A DNA stretch of 64,000 bases from NCBI RefSeq assembly GCF_001940565.1, contig NZ_LTDM01000043.1:62001-126000 (forward strand), written 5' to 3'. Under the pieces are notes generated by a model. The model saw only the letters and a program-made list of their open reading frames with translations, was not told the origin of the DNA and ran no database searches. Each line of letters begins with the position of its first letter. Within the stretch, counting starts at the first letter, position 1. The stretch comes from Tissierella creatinophila DSM 6911. GTDB taxonomy: Bacteria > Bacillota > Clostridia > Tissierellales > Tissierellaceae. This document shows, in pieces, positions 18,324 to 29,054 of this stretch. The position numbers were made by a program, and so were the translations under genes.

Positions 18324-19601
18324 TTATTTTAAAAATCCCTTATAGTGTCTCATAAGCATTTGTGATTCTAATTGTTTAACAGTCTCAAGCGCTACACCTA
18401 CAACTATTATAATAGCTGTACCACCAAAATTAACATTCATGTTAAATATTTTTGATAGAATTATAGGTAAACTAGCTAAGATTGCAAGAGATAATCCTCC
18501 TACAAATGTTATTCTTGAAACTACTCTATTTAAATATTCTGATGTAGGTCTTCCTGGTCTAATTCCAGGAACAAATCCACCATTTTGTTGTAAGTTTTTA
18601 GAATACTCAACAGTGTTGAACTGAATTGCAGTATAAAAGTAAGTGAAAAACATTATTAGAATTATGTTTAATATAGAATATATCCATATTCCAATGCTAC
18701 CTTGTGGTGTCAACCACTTAGTGATCCACGCTGATACTGCTGCATTCTTAAAGAATAAAGTAATTGTTTGTGGAAGCGCAAGTAGTGATGAAGCAAATAT
18801 TACCGGCATAACTCCTGCCATAGATACCTTTACAGGTATATGTGTGCTTTGTCCACCATACATTTTCCTTCCTACAACTCTCTTTGCATATTGAACATTT
18901 ATCTTTCTTTCTCCTTCTTGCAAAGCAACTACAACAGCAATGATTCCTAAAAAGACTATTCCAAATACTATTACTTTACCAATTTTCAAACTGCCTGCAG
19001 CAACTAATTGAAAAGTCTTTATAAGTTCTGCTGGTAATCTAGAGATTATACCTACAAATATTAGCATTGAAATACCATTTCCAATTCCTTTTTCTGTAAT
19101 TAAATCTCCTATCCAAATTAAAAATGAAGTACCAGCTACAAGTGTTATAATTACTATAAGCTTTTGAAGCGTACCTGTACTTTCTAAAGCACTACTAAAA
19201 AACCCGAGAGTATAACCAACTGCCTGTATTATAGCCAATATTACAGCTGAATATCTTGTAATTCTTCCTATTTTTTTTCTACCTTCTTCTCCTTCTTTAG
19301 CTAATTCTTCAAGTCTTGGAATTGCTATGGTTAGAAGTTGAATAATAATAGATGCTGTAATATATGGATATATATTAGTTGCAAATATACTAAAGTTACT
19401 AAACGTCCCTCCAGCCATTAGGTCTAAGAATTGCAACAGACCGCCTTGACTAGATTCAAATATACTTTTTATTACTTCCTTATCCATATAAGGAACTGGA
19501 ATATTTGATCCCAATCTAAATATTAAAAGCATAAGAATAGTAAAATTTATTTTTTTTCTTATCTCAGGTATCTTCCAAGCATCTTTCAAAGTAGAGATCA
19601 T
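18324..19601 (-). CDS. secY: Protein translocase subunit SecY
   Basis: 425 residues with ten membrane segments. Conserved blocks are LLIFRLGSNIPVPYMD (TM1), NIYPYITASIIIQLL, and the long cytoplasmic loop with ALQEGERKINVQYAKRVVGR. Forms the protein-conducting channel with SecE (encoded at 44322) and SecG. Its ATG directly follows the rplO stop. Confidence 0.98.
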   Translation of the reverse strand: MISTLKDAWKIPEIRKKINFTILMLLIFRLGSNIPVPYMDKEVIKSIFESSQGGLLQFLDLMAGGTFSNFSIFATNIYPYITASIIIQLLTIAIPRLEELAKEGEEGRKKIGRITRYSAVILAIIQAVGYTLGFFSSALESTGTLQKLIVIITLVAGTSFLIWIGDLITEKGIGNGISMLIFVGIISRLPAELIKTFQLVAAGSLKIGKVIVFGIVFLGIIAVVVALQEGERKINVQYAKRVVGRKMYGGQSTHIPVKVSMAGVMPVIFASSLLALPQTITLFFKNAAVSAWITKWLTPQGSIGIWIYSILNIILIMFFTYFYTAIQFNTVEYSKNLQQNGGFVPGIRPGRPTSEYLNRVVSRITFVGGLSLAILASLPIILSKIFNMNVNFGGTAIIIVVGVALETVKQLESQMLMRHYKGFLK

Positions 19602-20051
19602 TTATATCACCTCAACCTTGCCACCTGTGGACTCAATTTTGTCTATAGCAGATTTACTAAAGTGTTGAGCTTTAACTGTTAGTTTAACGTTTAGCTCTCC
19701 ATTTCCAAGAATTTTAATACCATCTTTTGAACGAGATTTTTTAATTAATCCGTTTTCAAATAATAATTCTGGAGTCACTACCGTTCCTTCTTCAAATCTA
19801 TTTAAATCATCTAAGTTTATAGTTCCAATTTCTTTTTTAAATATATTTGTAAAACCTCTCTTAGGAAGTCTTCTGAATAAAGGCATTTGGCCTCCTTCAA
19901 ATCCAGGTCTTACTCCTCCGCCAGATCTAGCATTTTGGCCTTTATGTCCTTTACCAGATGTTTTACCTAGTCCTGAACCAGTACCTCTACCTAGTCTTTT
20001 TTTTGATTTACTTCCTCCACCTTCGTTAGGTCTTAAATCATTTAATTTCAT
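19602..20051 (-). CDS. rplO: 50S ribosomal protein L15
   Basis: 149 residues. Glycine- and basic-rich N-terminal extension ([20 protein letters not shown]) that penetrates the large subunit, then the globular domain with [18 protein letters not shown]. Located between rpmD and secY with no gap to secY. Confidence 0.98.
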   Translation of the reverse strand: MKLNDLRPNEGGGSKSKKRLGRGTGSGLGKTSGKGHKGQNARSGGGVRPGFEGGQMPLFRRLPKRGFTNIFKKEIGTINLDDLNRFEEGTVVTPELLFENGLIKKSRSKDGIKILGNGELNVKLTVKAQHFSKSAIDKIESTGGKVEVI

Positions 20052-20071
20052 AGAGTTACACCTCCTTCTAC

Positions 20072-20248
20072 TTAATCTACAATTTCAACCATATAGCTTA
20101 TTTGGTTTATCATACCTCTAATTTGAGGGGTATCATTTTTTTCCAATACTTGATTAACCTTTTTAAAGCCAAGAGCTTCAATTGTTCTTTTGTGCTTTTC
20201 AATTCTACCTATTGGACTTTTAACTAATTTTATTTTAATCATAGCCAT
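20072..20248 (-). CDS. rpmD: 50S ribosomal protein L30
   Basis: 58 residues, too short for a default gene search but clear: [20 protein letters not shown], then [18 protein letters not shown] and [23 protein letters not shown] lies 8 bases before ATG. Sits between rpsE and rplO, its usual place. Confidence 0.96.
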   Translation of the reverse strand: MAMIKIKLVKSPIGRIEKHKRTIEALGFKKVNQVLEKNDTPQIRGMINQISYMVEIVD

Positions 20249-20261
20249 TTAAAAATCCCCC

Positions 20262-20768
20262 CTAACCTAATAATTCTTCTACTGTTTTGCCTCTTAATTT
20301 AGCAACATCTTCGGCTTTTTTCAAATTCATTAGAGCATCCATCGTTGCATTAACAACGTTTCTTGGATTACTGCTACCAAGGGACTTTGTTCTAATATCT
20401 CTTATACCTGCAAGTTCGCATACAGCACGTACCGCACCACCTGCTATAACTCCGGTACCTTCTTTAGAAGGCTTTAATAATACTCTTCCAGCTCCAAATA
20501 CTCCTAGTATTTCATGTGGTATTGAAGTTTCTTTAAGTGGTATTTCTACAATATGCTTTTTAGCATCTTGTATAGCTTTTCTAATAGCTTCCGGTACTTC
20601 TAGAGCTTTAGCCATACCTATTCCAACATGACCATTTCCATCTCCTACTACTACTAGAGCACTAAATCTAAAGTTTCTACCACCTTTTACTACTTTAGTA
20701 ACACGATTTATATTAACAACTCTTTCTTGTAAGTCTAATTCATTTGGATTAATGAATGAACGTTCCAT
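20262..20768 (-). CDS. rpsE: 30S ribosomal protein S5
   Basis: 168 residues. N-terminal double-stranded-RNA-binding-like domain ([20 protein letters not shown]) and C-terminal S5 domain ([19 protein letters not shown]). Contributes to decoding fidelity and to the mRNA helicase at the 30S entry. Between rplR and rpmD. Confidence 0.98.
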   Translation of the reverse strand: MERSFINPNELDLQERVVNINRVTKVVKGGRNFRFSALVVVGDGNGHVGIGMAKALEVPEAIRKAIQDAKKHIVEIPLKETSIPHEILGVFGAGRVLLKPSKEGTGVIAGGAVRAVCELAGIRDIRTKSLGSSNPRNVVNATMDALMNLKKAEDVAKLRGKTVEELLG

Positions 20769-20783
20769 TATTTACCTCCTTTT

Positions 20784-21146
20784 CTAGAATTTAAGTCCAG
20801 CTTCTCTTGCACCTTCAGCTAGTTCTTTTATTCTTCCATGATAAATATATCCACTTCTATCAAATACAACATTTTCTACATTTTTCTCTAAAGCTTTTTT
20901 AGCAATAGATGCTCCGACTTTTTTAGCTGCTTCTTTATTACTAGTTGAAGTAAGTTCAAGCGATTTATCTAAAGTAGAAGCTGATGCTAATGTAGATTTT
21001 GTAGTATCATCAATAATTTGAGCGTATATATGTTTTCCACTTCTATAAACATTCAGTCTTGGTTTTGCAGAAGTTCCTTCGATCTTCTTTCTAACTCTAG
21101 AATGTCTTGCTTTTCTATTCTCATTTTTATTAATCTTTTTTAGCAA
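20784..21146 (-). CDS. rplR: 50S ribosomal protein L18
   Basis: 120 residues, 5S rRNA-binding protein with [20 protein letters not shown] and C-terminal [19 protein letters not shown]. Full length, standard position between rplF and rpsE. Confidence 0.98.
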   Translation of the reverse strand: MLKKINKNENRKARHSRVRKKIEGTSAKPRLNVYRSGKHIYAQIIDDTTKSTLASASTLDKSLELTSTSNKEAAKKVGASIAKKALEKNVENVVFDRSGYIYHGRIKELAEGAREAGLKF

Positions 21147-21162
21147 TATATTTCACTCCCTT

Positions 21163-21702
21163 CTACTTACCAGTCTTACCAACTTTACGTCTTATAACTT
21201 CGCCTTCGTATTTAACACCTTTACCTTTATAAGGTTCTGGTTTTCTATATCCTCTTATAATAGAAGCATAGTTACCTACTTGTTGTTTGTTTATTCCTTT
21301 AACAACTATTCTATTAGCTGCAGGTACTTCTACTTCGATTCCCTCTGGATCTTCTAGCTCTATAGGATGAGAATACCCTAGTCCTAGCACTAATTTACTG
21401 CCTTGTTTTGCAGCTCTATATCCTGTTCCTTCGATTTCTAATTTTTTAGCATAACCTTCAGTTACACCCTCTATCATATTAGCGATCAAAGTTCTGGATA
21501 AACCATGTAAAGATCTATGTCTTTTGTTTTCTGTAGGTCTAGCTACAGATAGTATGCTATCTTCTATCTTAATTACCATCTCTGGATCTATTTGTTCAGA
21601 TAGTTCACCTTTAGGTCCTTTTACTTTAACAAGGTTTTTGTCATCTATATTTATTTCTACGCCACTCGGAATGGAAATTGGATTTAATCCTATTCTTGAC
21701 AT
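21163..21702 (-). CDS. rplF: 50S ribosomal protein L6
   Basis: 179 residues from [28 protein letters not shown] lies 5 bases before this ATG, so a 5-codon upstream extension is rejected. Two L6 repeat domains; the second ends with [20 protein letters not shown], which contacts the GTPase-associated centre. Confidence 0.97.
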   Translation of the reverse strand: MSRIGLNPISIPSGVEINIDDKNLVKVKGPKGELSEQIDPEMVIKIEDSILSVARPTENKRHRSLHGLSRTLIANMIEGVTEGYAKKLEIEGTGYRAAKQGSKLVLGLGYSHPIELEDPEGIEVEVPAANRIVVKGINKQQVGNYASIIRGYRKPEPYKGKGVKYEGEVIRRKVGKTGK

Positions 21703-21735
21703 GAGTGCACCTCCCATTCTTTAGTTTTATTTATT

Positions 21736-22131
21736 TTACCAAACATAGCAAAGAACTTCTCCACCAACAGAACTTTTTCTAGCTTGTTTATCAGTCATCA
21801 TACCCTTTGATGTTGAAATAACTGCCATTCCTAATCCTCCAAGCACTCTTGGTACATTGTCGTTTTTAACGTATACTCTAAGTCCTGGTTTAGAAATTCT
21901 TTTAATTCCACTGATAACTTTTTCTTTATTCTGTCCATATTTTAAATCTATTCTTATAATTCCTTGCTTACTATCCTCTATACAATCAAATCCTTTAATA
22001 AAGCCCTCGTTTAAAAGAATTTGAGCAAGTTCTTTTTTAATATTTGAAGCAGGAACATCAACCGAATCATGCTTTGCATTGTTGCCGTTTCTTATTCTGG
22101 TTAACATATCTGCAATTGGGTCTGTCATCAT
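21736..22131 (-). CDS. rpsH: 30S ribosomal protein S8
   Basis: 131 residues, starting [17 protein letters not shown] and ending [10 protein letters not shown], both invariant-like in bacteria. Central-domain 16S rRNA binder; in E. coli S8 represses the spc operon by binding the L5 region. Confidence 0.98.
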   Translation of the reverse strand: MMTDPIADMLTRIRNGNNAKHDSVDVPASNIKKELAQILLNEGFIKGFDCIEDSKQGIIRIDLKYGQNKEKVISGIKRISKPGLRVYVKNDNVPRVLGGLGMAVISTSKGMMTDKQARKSSVGGEVLCYVW

Positions 22132-22160
22132 AATTAGTTACCTCCTTTCATAACCTTATA

Positions 22161-22346
22161 CTACCAGCTTGCTTTTTTTACTCCAGGAATATCGCCTTTA
22201 TAAGCTAGTTCTCTGAAACATATACGACATACTCCATATTTTCTCAAGTATGCATGAGGTCTACCACAAATTTTACATCTATTATACTCTCTTGAACTAA
22301 ATTTCGCTTTTCTTTTTTGTTTAGCTATCATAGATTTTTTTGCCAC
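22161..22346 (-). CDS. rpsZ: 30S ribosomal protein S14, zinc-binding type
   Basis: 61 residues with the zinc knuckle C24-x2-C27 ... C40-x2-C43 ([15 protein letters not shown]). The short C+ form of S14; the longer zinc-free paralogue is not in this window. Between rplE and rpsH. Confidence 0.97.
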   Translation of the reverse strand: MAKKSMIAKQKRKAKFSSREYNRCKICGRPHAYLRKYGVCRICFRELAYKGDIPGVKKASW

Positions 22347-22364
22347 TATTTATTCCCTCCTTAT

Positions 22365-22907
22365 TTACTTTTTAAAGGGCATTCCCATTTTCTCTAAGAA
22401 TACTCTCGCTTCTTCATCTGACTTAGCCGTTGTTACAATCACTATATCTAAACCTCTTATAGAGTCAACTTTGTCATATTCTATTTCAGGGAAAATAAGT
22501 TGTTCTTTTATTCCAAGTGCATAGTTTCCTCTACCATCAAATGCAGTAGAACTAATTCCTCTAAAGTCTCTAACTCTTGGTAGAGATATATTTATTAATC
22601 TGTCTAAGAAGTCATACATTCTTTCTCCTCTTAGAGTTACTTTTGTTCCAATTTTCATACCTTCACGTAGTTTAAAGTTTGCAATAGATTTTTTAGCATA
22701 AGTTAAGATTGGCTTTTGTCCTGCTATAATTTCTAATTCATTTACTGCTGCTTCAAGAGCCTTAGGATTATCTTTTGCTTGACCAACACCCATGTTTATT
22801 ACAACTTTTTCTAACTTTGGTACTTCCATTATATTTTCATATTGAAATTTTTCCATCAAAGATTCAATTACTTCATTAGTATATTTTTCTTTCAATCTGG
22901 AAGTCAT
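22365..22907 (-). CDS. rplE: 50S ribosomal protein L5
   Basis: 180 residues, 5S rRNA-binding protein of the central protuberance. Blocks include [15 protein letters not shown], the [21 protein letters not shown] segment near residues 68-88 and [16 protein letters not shown]. Standard spc operon position. Confidence 0.98.
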   Translation of the reverse strand: MTSRLKEKYTNEVIESLMEKFQYENIMEVPKLEKVVINMGVGQAKDNPKALEAAVNELEIIAGQKPILTYAKKSIANFKLREGMKIGTKVTLRGERMYDFLDRLINISLPRVRDFRGISSTAFDGRGNYALGIKEQLIFPEIEYDKVDSIRGLDIVIVTTAKSDEEARVFLEKMGMPFKK

Positions 22908-22937
22908 TCCTGATTACCTCCCCTCTTACTTTATTTA

Positions 22938-23252
22938 CTATTTATCTAAAACTTCTCCACATTTTTTGCATACTCTTTTCTTTGTTCCATCTTTTAATAT
23001 TGTATGTCCTGTTCTTACACCTTTTTTGTCTTTTTCACAATAGTACATTACTTTAGAAACATTTATAGCTCCTTCGTATTGAACTATACCACCAGGGTTT
23101 GTTGGTCCCATGTTTTTCTTATGCTTTGTAAGCATGTTCACGCCTTCAATAATAACTTTATTCTCTTTAGGCATAGCTTTTAATACACGTCCAACCTTAC
23201 CTGAATCTTTTCCTGAAATGACAACTACTTTATCGCCATTTTTTACATGCAT
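22938..23252 (-). CDS. rplX: 50S ribosomal protein L24
   Basis: 104 residues with an N-terminal KOW motif (NGDKVVVISGKDSGKVGRVL) and a C-terminal YYCEKDKKGVRTG / RVCKKCGEVL, where the paired cysteines may hold zinc. Early assembly initiator of the 50S subunit. Confidence 0.98.
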   Translation of the reverse strand: MHVKNGDKVVVISGKDSGKVGRVLKAMPKENKVIIEGVNMLTKHKKNMGPTNPGGIVQYEGAINVSKVMYYCEKDKKGVRTGHTILKDGTKKRVCKKCGEVLDK

Positions 23253-23267
23253 ACTTTACACCTCCTC

Positions 23268-23636
23268 TTATAGTACTTCCGGTGCTAAAGATATTATCTT
23301 CATAAAGTTTCCACTTCTCAATTCCCTAGTAACAGGTCCGAATATACGGGTTCCAACAGGGTTTTTATCATCTTTAACAATTACTGCTGCATTATCATCA
23401 AATTTAATGTAGGATCCATCATTTCTTCTAACACCTTGCTTTGTTCTTACGATTACTGCTTTTACTATTTCACCTTTTTTCACAACTCCACCAGGTGTTG
23501 CACTTTTGACAGTACAAACAACTATATCTCCAACTCTAGCATATCTTTTGTTTGTTCCACCAAGTACTCTTATTACTAAAACTTCTTTTGCACCTGAGTT
23601 ATCAGCTATTCTCATACGGCTTTCCGTTTGGATCAT
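23268..23636 (-). CDS. rplN: 50S ribosomal protein L14
   Basis: 122 residues from [27 protein letters not shown] is 6 bases upstream of this ATG. Ends [11 protein letters not shown] as usual. Forms intersubunit bridge contacts. Between rpsQ and rplX. Confidence 0.97.
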   Translation of the reverse strand: MIQTESRMRIADNSGAKEVLVIRVLGGTNKRYARVGDIVVCTVKSATPGGVVKKGEIVKAVIVRTKQGVRRNDGSYIKFDDNAAVIVKDDKNPVGTRIFGPVTRELRSGNFMKIISLAPEVL

Positions 23637-23664
23637 TAGATTACCTCCTTTCAAACAAAAATTC

Positions 23665-23919
23665 CTATTTTGCTTTTTGTACTATATTTAAAACTCTCCA
23701 GTTCTTTTGTTTACTTAATGGTCTTGTTTCCATTATTTTAACAACATCACCTGTTTTACATTCATTGTTCTCATCATGTGCTTTGAATTTCGTAGTTTTT
23801 TTAAGTTGTTTCTTATATAGTGGGTGAGTTTTAAAAGTTTCAACTGCTACAACTACAGTTTTATCCATTTTATCACTTACTACAATACCCGTTCTAGTCT
23901 TACGATTTCCTCTTTCCAT
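23665..23919 (-). CDS. rpsQ: 30S ribosomal protein S17
   Basis: 84 residues, OB-fold 16S rRNA binder: [20 protein letters not shown] and [20 protein letters not shown]. Between rpmC and rplN. Confidence 0.98.
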   Translation of the reverse strand: MERGNRKTRTGIVVSDKMDKTVVVAVETFKTHPLYKKQLKKTTKFKAHDENNECKTGDVVKIMETRPLSKQKNWRVLNIVQKAK

Positions 23920-23925
23920 TTAAGA

Positions 23926-24132
23926 TTAAACCTCCCTTCCTATACCTAGTTCACGTTCTTGAATAATAGTTTTTACACGTGCGATATCTTTTCTTACGGA
24001 TTTAATCCTTAAGGGGTTATCTAATTGACCTGTAGCCAATTGAAATCTTAAATTAAATAATTCAGTTTTTAATTCTAAAAGTCTAGAATTTAATTCGTTT
24101 CCAGTCATTTGGCGAATTTCTTTAGCTTTCAT
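23926..24132 (-). CDS. rpmC: 50S ribosomal protein L29
   Basis: 68 residues from [20 protein letters not shown], two-helix exit-tunnel protein. The ATG at 24132 lies inside the end of rplP, overlapping it by 11 bases with GGTGAGG from rplP as ribosome site, which implies translational coupling. A longer reading into rplP is rejected on family length. Confidence 0.96.
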   Translation of the reverse strand: MKAKEIRQMTGNELNSRLLELKTELFNLRFQLATGQLDNPLRIKSVRKDIARVKTIIQERELGIGREV

Positions 24133-24565
24133 TAGCCTCACCACCCTTTTCTTGCCCTTCATCACGAGTGATGAATTTAGTTTTTATAGATAATTTATGT
24201 GCTGCAAGTCTCATTGCTTCTCTTGCATCTTCTTCAGATACTCCACCCATTTCAAAAAGTACTCTACCAGGTTTAACTACCGCTACCCAATATTCAGGTG
24301 AACCTTTACCAGAACCCATACGAGTTTCTGCAGGTTTTTCAGTTACTGGTTTATCTGGGAATACCTTGATCCAGATATTACCACCTCTTTTTACATATCT
24401 TGTCATAGCACGTCTCGCTGCTTCTATTTGATTAGAAGTAATCCACGTTGGCTCTAATGCTTGTAATCCAAACTCTCCATAAGTTATTGTATTACCGCGA
24501 TGAGCTTCTCCCTTCATTCTTCCTCTATGAACTCTACGATATTTTACTCTTTTAGGCATTAACAT
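24122..24565 (-). CDS. rplP: 50S ribosomal protein L16
   Basis: 147 residues, [21 protein letters not shown]-terminus; the usual [16 protein letters not shown] and [18 protein letters not shown] follow. Organises the A-site tRNA binding region of the 50S. Coupled to rpmC by overlap. Confidence 0.98.
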   Translation of the reverse strand: MLMPKRVKYRRVHRGRMKGEAHRGNTITYGEFGLQALEPTWITSNQIEAARRAMTRYVKRGGNIWIKVFPDKPVTEKPAETRMGSGKGSPEYWVAVVKPGRVLFEMGGVSEEDAREAMRLAAHKLSIKTKFITRDEGQEKGGEANES

Positions 24566-24589
24566 ATTAAAACTCCTCCTTCCTACAGT

Positions 24590-25252
24590 TTATTTAACTG
24601 TTTCTTCCTTTTCTTCGTTTTTAGTAGGAAGAACTTCTCCTTTATATATCCACACTTTTACCCCTAATTTTCCATAAGTAGTATCAGCTTCGGCAAAACC
24701 ATAATCTATATCTGCTCTTAATGTTTGTAGAGGTATAGTTCCTTCACTATATCCTTCTGTTCTTGCCATATCTGCTCCACCAAGTCTTCCTGAGACGGAA
24801 GTTTTTATTCCTTTTGCTCCAGATCTCATAGTTCTTTGGATAACTTGTTTCATAGCTCTTCTAAATGAAACTCTTCTTTCAAGTTGAGAAGCTATGTTTT
24901 CTGCTACTAATTGAGCATCAAGTGATGGGTTTTTTATTTCTTCTACATTTATAGAAACAGATCTCCCTGTCATCTTTTCAATTTCATTTCTAAGAGCTTC
25001 TACTCCAGATCCACCTCTACCTATTACCATTCCAGGTTTAGAAGTATAAACTGAAATCTTAACTCTATTTGCAGCTCTTTCTATTTCAACTTTTGAAAGC
25101 CCAGATATAAATAATTTTTTCTTAAGATATTTACGAATCTTGTCATCTTCTATTAAAAATGTATCAAAGTTTTTTTTATCAGCATACCACTTTGAATTCC
25201 AATCTTTTATAATTCCAACTCTTAAACCGTGTGGGTTAACTTTTTGACCCAT
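24590..25252 (-). CDS. rpsC: 30S ribosomal protein S3
   Basis: 220 residues. N-terminal KH type II domain with the [19 protein letters not shown] loop (residues ~78-96) and C-terminal domain [20 protein letters not shown]. Lies at the mRNA entry of the 30S subunit and takes part in mRNA unwinding. Confidence 0.98.
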   Translation of the reverse strand: MGQKVNPHGLRVGIIKDWNSKWYADKKNFDTFLIEDDKIRKYLKKKLFISGLSKVEIERAANRVKISVYTSKPGMVIGRGGSGVEALRNEIEKMTGRSVSINVEEIKNPSLDAQLVAENIASQLERRVSFRRAMKQVIQRTMRSGAKGIKTSVSGRLGGADMARTEGYSEGTIPLQTLRADIDYGFAEADTTYGKLGVKVWIYKGEVLPTKNEEKEETVK

Positions 25253-25268
25253 TAATTACCCCTCCTTT

Positions 25269-25604
25269 TTACTCTTTTTCTTCAACTACTACTCCTATAT
25301 GACTGCTCCTCTTTATTATCGGATAAGCCATTCCTTTAGCTTTAGGTCTCCATCTTTTCATACGTGGACCTTCGTTCGCGTAAGCGCTAGAAACGTATAA
25401 GTTATCTCTATCTAAATTAAGATTATTTTCTGCATTAGCAACCGCTGAATCCAATACTTTTTCAAGAATTCTAGCACCTTTTTTAGGTGTGAATTTTAAA
25501 ATTGATAGAGCTTCATCTACTTGTTTGCCTGTTATCTCTCTACATATGAAGTTTACTTTCAACGGAGAAATTCTAACATATTTAGCTATAGCTCTTGCTT
25601 CCAC
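25269..25604 (-). CDS. rplV: 50S ribosomal protein L22
   Basis: 111 residues starting [20 protein letters not shown] and containing [20 protein letters not shown], the loop that lines the nascent-peptide tunnel. Between rpsS and rpsC. Confidence 0.98.
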   Translation of the reverse strand: MEARAIAKYVRISPLKVNFICREITGKQVDEALSILKFTPKKGARILEKVLDSAVANAENNLNLDRDNLYVSSAYANEGPRMKRWRPKAKGMAYPIIKRSSHIGVVVEEKE

Positions 25605-25626
25605 TTTAATTCCCTCCTTCTAGCAT

Positions 25627-25911
25627 CTATCTAACTCCAGATGATTTTTCGTTTTTATTGATATGGCTTCTAAACGTTCTAGTAGGAACAAATTCTCCTA
25701 ATTTATGACCTACCATATCTTCAGTAATGTAAATAGGTACATGTTTTCTACCGTCATGAATTGCTATTGTATGGCCTATTAGTTCTGGAAATATAGTAGA
25801 ACGACGTGACCATGTCTTAATAACTTTTTTTTGATTATCTTTGTTTAATTCTTCCACTTTTTTTAGAAGATGATCGTCTATAAAAGGGCCTTTCTTCAAA
25901 GATCTACCCAT
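25627..25911 (-). CDS. rpsS: 30S ribosomal protein S19
   Basis: 94 residues, [20 protein letters not shown] and the HIGHT-like [20 protein letters not shown]. Head protein interacting with S13. Between rplB and rplV. Confidence 0.98.
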   Translation of the reverse strand: MGRSLKKGPFIDDHLLKKVEELNKDNQKKVIKTWSRRSTIFPELIGHTIAIHDGRKHVPIYITEDMVGHKLGEFVPTRTFRSHINKNEKSSGVR

Positions 25912-25942
25912 TGACTATTCCTCCTTTACCGATAAAATTTAA

Positions 25943-26776
25943 CTACTTAGTTTTTCTTCTTCTTACTATATATTGATTCGATTTTTTAGATTTTTTTCTA
26001 GTCTTAAGTCCTAAAGCAGGTTTTCCCCATGGAGTTGATGGTGAAGGTCTACCTATCGGTGTTCTACCTTCTCCACCACCGTGTGGATGGTCTACCGGGT
26101 TCATGGCACTACCACGAACTGTAGGTCTTATGCCCATATGTCTAGATTTTCCTGCTTTACCTATCGTAATAAGCTCATGGTCTTTATTTCCTACTTGACC
26201 AATCGTTGCACGGCATTCTATGCTTATAAGTCTAAATTCTCCTGATGGTAATTTAAGTTGTGCATATTTACCTTCCTTAGCCATAAGTTGAGCTTCAGAT
26301 CCTGCAGATCTTGCTAATTGACCACCTTTTTCAGGCTTTAACTCTATATTGTGTACTGTTGTACCTACAGGTATGTCCTTTAATTTTAATGCATTTCCTA
26401 TTTTTATATCTGCATTTTCGCCAGACTCTATAAAGTCTCCTACTTTTAAGCCTCTAGGAGCTATAATATATCTTTTTTCACCATCTACATAATGTATAAG
26501 TGCAATATTTGCAGTTCTATTTGGATCATATTCTATAGTAGCTACTCTTCCTTGTATATCATCTTTATCTCTTTTAAAGTCTATTATTCTGTATTTTCTC
26601 TTAGCTCCACCGCCTCTATGACGAATAGTGATTACACCTCGAGAGTTTCTTCCGCCTGTTTTATTTAAGCTAACTAATAATGATTTTTCAGGTTCAACAC
26701 TTGTTATTTCTTCAAACGTTGATACTGTCATCTGTCTTAGAGCAGGGGAAGTAGGTTTAAATTTTCTAACGCTCAT
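25943..26776 (-). CDS. rplB: 50S ribosomal protein L2
   Basis: 277 residues. RNA-binding OB and SH3-like domains and the invariant [17 protein letters not shown] around residues 222-238, whose histidine lies near the peptidyl transferase centre. Between rplW and rpsS. Confidence 0.98.
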   Translation of the reverse strand: MSVRKFKPTSPALRQMTVSTFEEITSVEPEKSLLVSLNKTGGRNSRGVITIRHRGGGAKRKYRIIDFKRDKDDIQGRVATIEYDPNRTANIALIHYVDGEKRYIIAPRGLKVGDFIESGENADIKIGNALKLKDIPVGTTVHNIELKPEKGGQLARSAGSEAQLMAKEGKYAQLKLPSGEFRLISIECRATIGQVGNKDHELITIGKAGKSRHMGIRPTVRGSAMNPVDHPHGGGEGRTPIGRPSPSTPWGKPALGLKTRKKSKKSNQYIVRRRKTK

Positions 26777-26802
26777 TGTTTTACCTCCTTTTTATAAAAC
26801 TT

Positions 26803-27096
26803 TTATTCCATTCCTTCGAAGAATTCTATTCCTTTAGATCCTTCTGCTAATTTTACTATGGCTTTTTTCCAGCTAGATCTTCTACCAGAAGTTGCACCTT
26901 GTCTTTTCATTTTACCAAGCATATTCATGGTATTTACTTTTTCAACTTTTACATCAAATACACTCTCTACAGCTTTTTTTATTTCAGTTTTATTTGATTT
27001 TCTATCTACCATAAAAGTATACTTTCCTTCTGCCATGTCTTCCATACTTTTCTCAGTTATTATTGGCTTAATAATAATATCGTGTGGAATACGCAT
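26803..27096 (-). CDS. rplW: 50S ribosomal protein L23
   Basis: 97 residues, [20 protein letters not shown] start; exit-tunnel protein and docking site for trigger factor and SRP. Its ATG overlaps the rplD stop by one base, so the two are coupled. Confidence 0.98.
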   Translation of the reverse strand: MRIPHDIIIKPIITEKSMEDMAEGKYTFMVDRKSNKTEIKKAVESVFDVKVEKVNTMNMLGKMKRQGATSGRRSSWKKAIVKLAEGSKGIEFFEGME

Positions 27097-27719
27097 TATG
27101 CATACACCTCCTCCACTTTTCTAACAGCTTCTTTTGTGATAATAAGTGAATTGTATTTCAATATATCATAAACATTCAAATTGCCCACTACTGTAGTTTG
27201 AACATTTGGTATGTTGTTAGCTGATTTTATAACATTAGTCTCTGGATTTACAGTTACTATCAATGCTTTTCTATCAGCAGATAATTTATTTAATACATTT
27301 ACCATATCTTTAGTCTTTGGAGCATCTAATTTAAACTCATCAATAACTATAATTTCGTTTTCTAAGACTTTTGAAGTAAGTGCTGATTTCATAGCAAGTC
27401 TTTTAATTTTCTTAGGCACTTTATAGCTATAATCTCTAGGCTTAGGTGCGAATGTAACTCCACCACCTGTCCAATGAGGCGCTCTTATACTACCCGCACG
27501 AGCTCTACCTGTACCTTTTTGTCTCCACGGTTTTCTTCCACCGCCTCTTACTTCTGCTCTTGTTTTAGCTGATTGTGTACCTTGTCTTTTATTGGCAAGT
27601 TGATTTTTAACAACTTCATAAACTACGTGTTGGTTAACTTCTATACCAAATACATCTTCGTTTAAGTCTATTTGTTCTACTTGATCGCCTTGCATATTAT
27701 ATACATTTACTTTAGGCAT
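27096..27719 (-). CDS. rplD: 50S ribosomal protein L4
   Basis: 207 residues. The tunnel loop [20 protein letters not shown] (about 62-81) is intact. In E. coli L4 also represses the S10 operon through its leader; whether the structured rpsJ leader here is a counterpart is open. Between rplC and rplW. Confidence 0.98.
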   Translation of the reverse strand: MPKVNVYNMQGDQVEQIDLNEDVFGIEVNQHVVYEVVKNQLANKRQGTQSAKTRAEVRGGGRKPWRQKGTGRARAGSIRAPHWTGGGVTFAPKPRDYSYKVPKKIKRLAMKSALTSKVLENEIIVIDEFKLDAPKTKDMVNVLNKLSADRKALIVTVNPETNVIKSANNIPNVQTTVVGNLNVYDILKYNSLIITKEAVRKVEEVYA

Positions 27720-27743
27720 TTTACGTCCTCCTTTCGGCCTTAT

Positions 27744-28373
27744 TTATACTCTTTTACTAGTTTGTTTTATAGTTACAAACCCTTTTTTAGGTCCTGGGAT
27801 AGCACCTTTTATCAAGATTAAGTTCTTCTGAACATCTACTCTTACTACTTCTAGATTTTGAACAGTAACTCTTTCATTTCCCATTCTTCCAGCCATTCTA
27901 TGTCCCTTCCATACTTTCCCTGGATATGCACTCGCTCCCATACCACCTGGCATTCTATGGAATTTAGAACCATGAGTTTTTCTACCTGTAGAGAAACCAT
28001 GTCTTTTTACAACACCTTGGGTTCCCTTACCCTTTGATGTTCCAACTATATCAATTTTATCTCCAGCTTCAAAGATATCGACCTTTATTTCTTGTCCTAT
28101 TTCAAATGCATCTGGATCTTCAACTTTTATTTCTTGTAACACTTCTTTAAGTCCTGCTTCAGCCTTATTAAAGTGTCCTTTTAAAGGTTTGTTAGCCTTT
28201 TTCTCTTTCATATCAAAAAAGCCTACTTGGATAGCATTGTATCCGTCTTTTTCAGTAGTCTTCTTTTGAACTACTACTAGGGGTCCTGCTTCTACAACCG
28301 ACACTGGAATAAACTCTCCATTTTCTCCGAAAATTTGAGTCATCCCAATTTTTCTTCCTAGTATATTTTTCAT
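27744..28373 (-). CDS. rplC: 50S ribosomal protein L3
   Basis: 209 residues from [27 protein letters not shown] ends 6 bases before this ATG, so the GTG three codons upstream is not the start. The W-finger region [20 protein letters not shown] near residues 150-169 approaches the peptidyl transferase centre. Confidence 0.97.
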   Translation of the reverse strand: MKNILGRKIGMTQIFGENGEFIPVSVVEAGPLVVVQKKTTEKDGYNAIQVGFFDMKEKKANKPLKGHFNKAEAGLKEVLQEIKVEDPDAFEIGQEIKVDIFEAGDKIDIVGTSKGKGTQGVVKRHGFSTGRKTHGSKFHRMPGGMGASAYPGKVWKGHRMAGRMGNERVTVQNLEVVRVDVQKNLILIKGAIPGPKKGFVTIKQTSKRV

Positions 28374-28431
28374 ATATTGCACCTCCTATTTTTTTACAGC
28401 GGATTACCACTTGGCAATCTTATAAAAGATC

Positions 28432-28749
28432 TTATAATTTTATCTCTATATCTACCCCTGCAGGTAAATTTAATTTCATAAGTGAATCTACAGTGGCTTG
28501 ATTTGGGCTAAGAATATCTATAAGTCTCTTATGAGTTCTTTGCTCAAACTGCTCTCTAGAATCTTTATATTTGTGTACCGCTCTTAGTATTGTGATTATT
28601 TCTTTTTCAGTTGGTAACGGCACTGGACCAGATACATCTGCACCTGTTCTCTTTGCAGTCTCTACAATTCTTTGAGCTGATGAATCAAGTAGTTCATGAT
28701 CATAAGCTTTTAATCTAATTCTTATTTTTTGTTTACCATTGTTTGACAT
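28432..28749 (-). CDS. rpsJ: 30S ribosomal protein S10 (NusE)
   Basis: 105 residues, [20 protein letters not shown] near the start and [19 protein letters not shown] later. Serves in the 30S head and, as NusE, in transcription-translation coupling with NusG. First gene of the S10 cluster, preceded by a 300-base structured leader. Confidence 0.98.
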   Translation of the reverse strand: MSNNGKQKIRIRLKAYDHELLDSSAQRIVETAKRTGADVSGPVPLPTEKEIITILRAVHKYKDSREQFEQRTHKRLIDILSPNQATVDSLMKLNLPAGVDIEIKL

Positions 28750-28960
28750 TTGTTTCCCTCCTTTTATCGCATGTTTATTTTTTACATGCGACTTAGAATT
28801 GCCGATACACCCTACCGGGTGTTTCTATTTTTTTAAAAAATAAATTGGCAAATCTAGTCGACCGGTTTTAAACCGAACATACTCCACAAAAATTTCCTGC
28901 ATTTATAACAGCCACCTTTTGTATCATCGCTATGCCTCCAATAAAACACTACTTTAGTTT
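28750..28960 (-). promoter_or_regulatory. Structured leader of the S10 operon
   Basis: Three hairpins can be drawn on the minus strand in order: CGGTTTTAAACCG (28864-28876), ACACCC/GGGTGT around a 4-base loop (28807-28822) and CGCATGT/ACATGCG (28768-28790), the last ending 8 bases before the rpsJ Shine-Dalgarno sequence. A 19-codon frame with its own ribosome site precedes them. No known Firmicute S10 leader family is recognised; function is a guess by analogy with L4-controlled leaders. Confidence 0.45.
28868..28927 (-). CDS. Possible 19-residue leader peptide upstream of rpsJ
   Basis: ATG at 28927 follows GGAGG with a 7-base spacer, an ideal ribosome site. The frame reads MIQKVAVINAGNFCGVCSV and its stop codon lies within the first hairpin of the leader. 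Two cysteines in CGVC are noteworthy in so short a peptide. It may be a translated regulatory uORF or a chance frame; only comparative data can tell. Confidence 0.35.
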   Translation of the reverse strand: MIQKVAVINAGNFCGVCSV

Positions 28961-28984
28961 ATAATAAATCACAACAAATTACAA
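28958..28984 (-). promoter_or_regulatory. Weak promoter candidate for the S10 operon
   Basis: TTGTAA, 15 bases, TATAAA on the minus strand, just after the tuf terminator. Spacing is short, so the call is tentative, but a start is expected here because the preceding tuf ends in a strong terminator. Confidence 0.35.
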
Positions 28985-29022
28985 GTGTTTTTTGAAAAAA
29001 CTTTATTTTTTTAAAAACATTT

Positions 29023-29047
29023 AAAAAGGAGGATTATCCTCCTTTTT
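29023..29047 (-). terminator. Terminator of the first tuf copy
   Basis: AAAAAGGAGGA and its perfect complement with a 3-base loop, T-rich on the minus strand. The same hairpin follows the second tuf copy at 44876. Confidence 0.85.
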
Positions 29048-29054
29048 ATTTATA

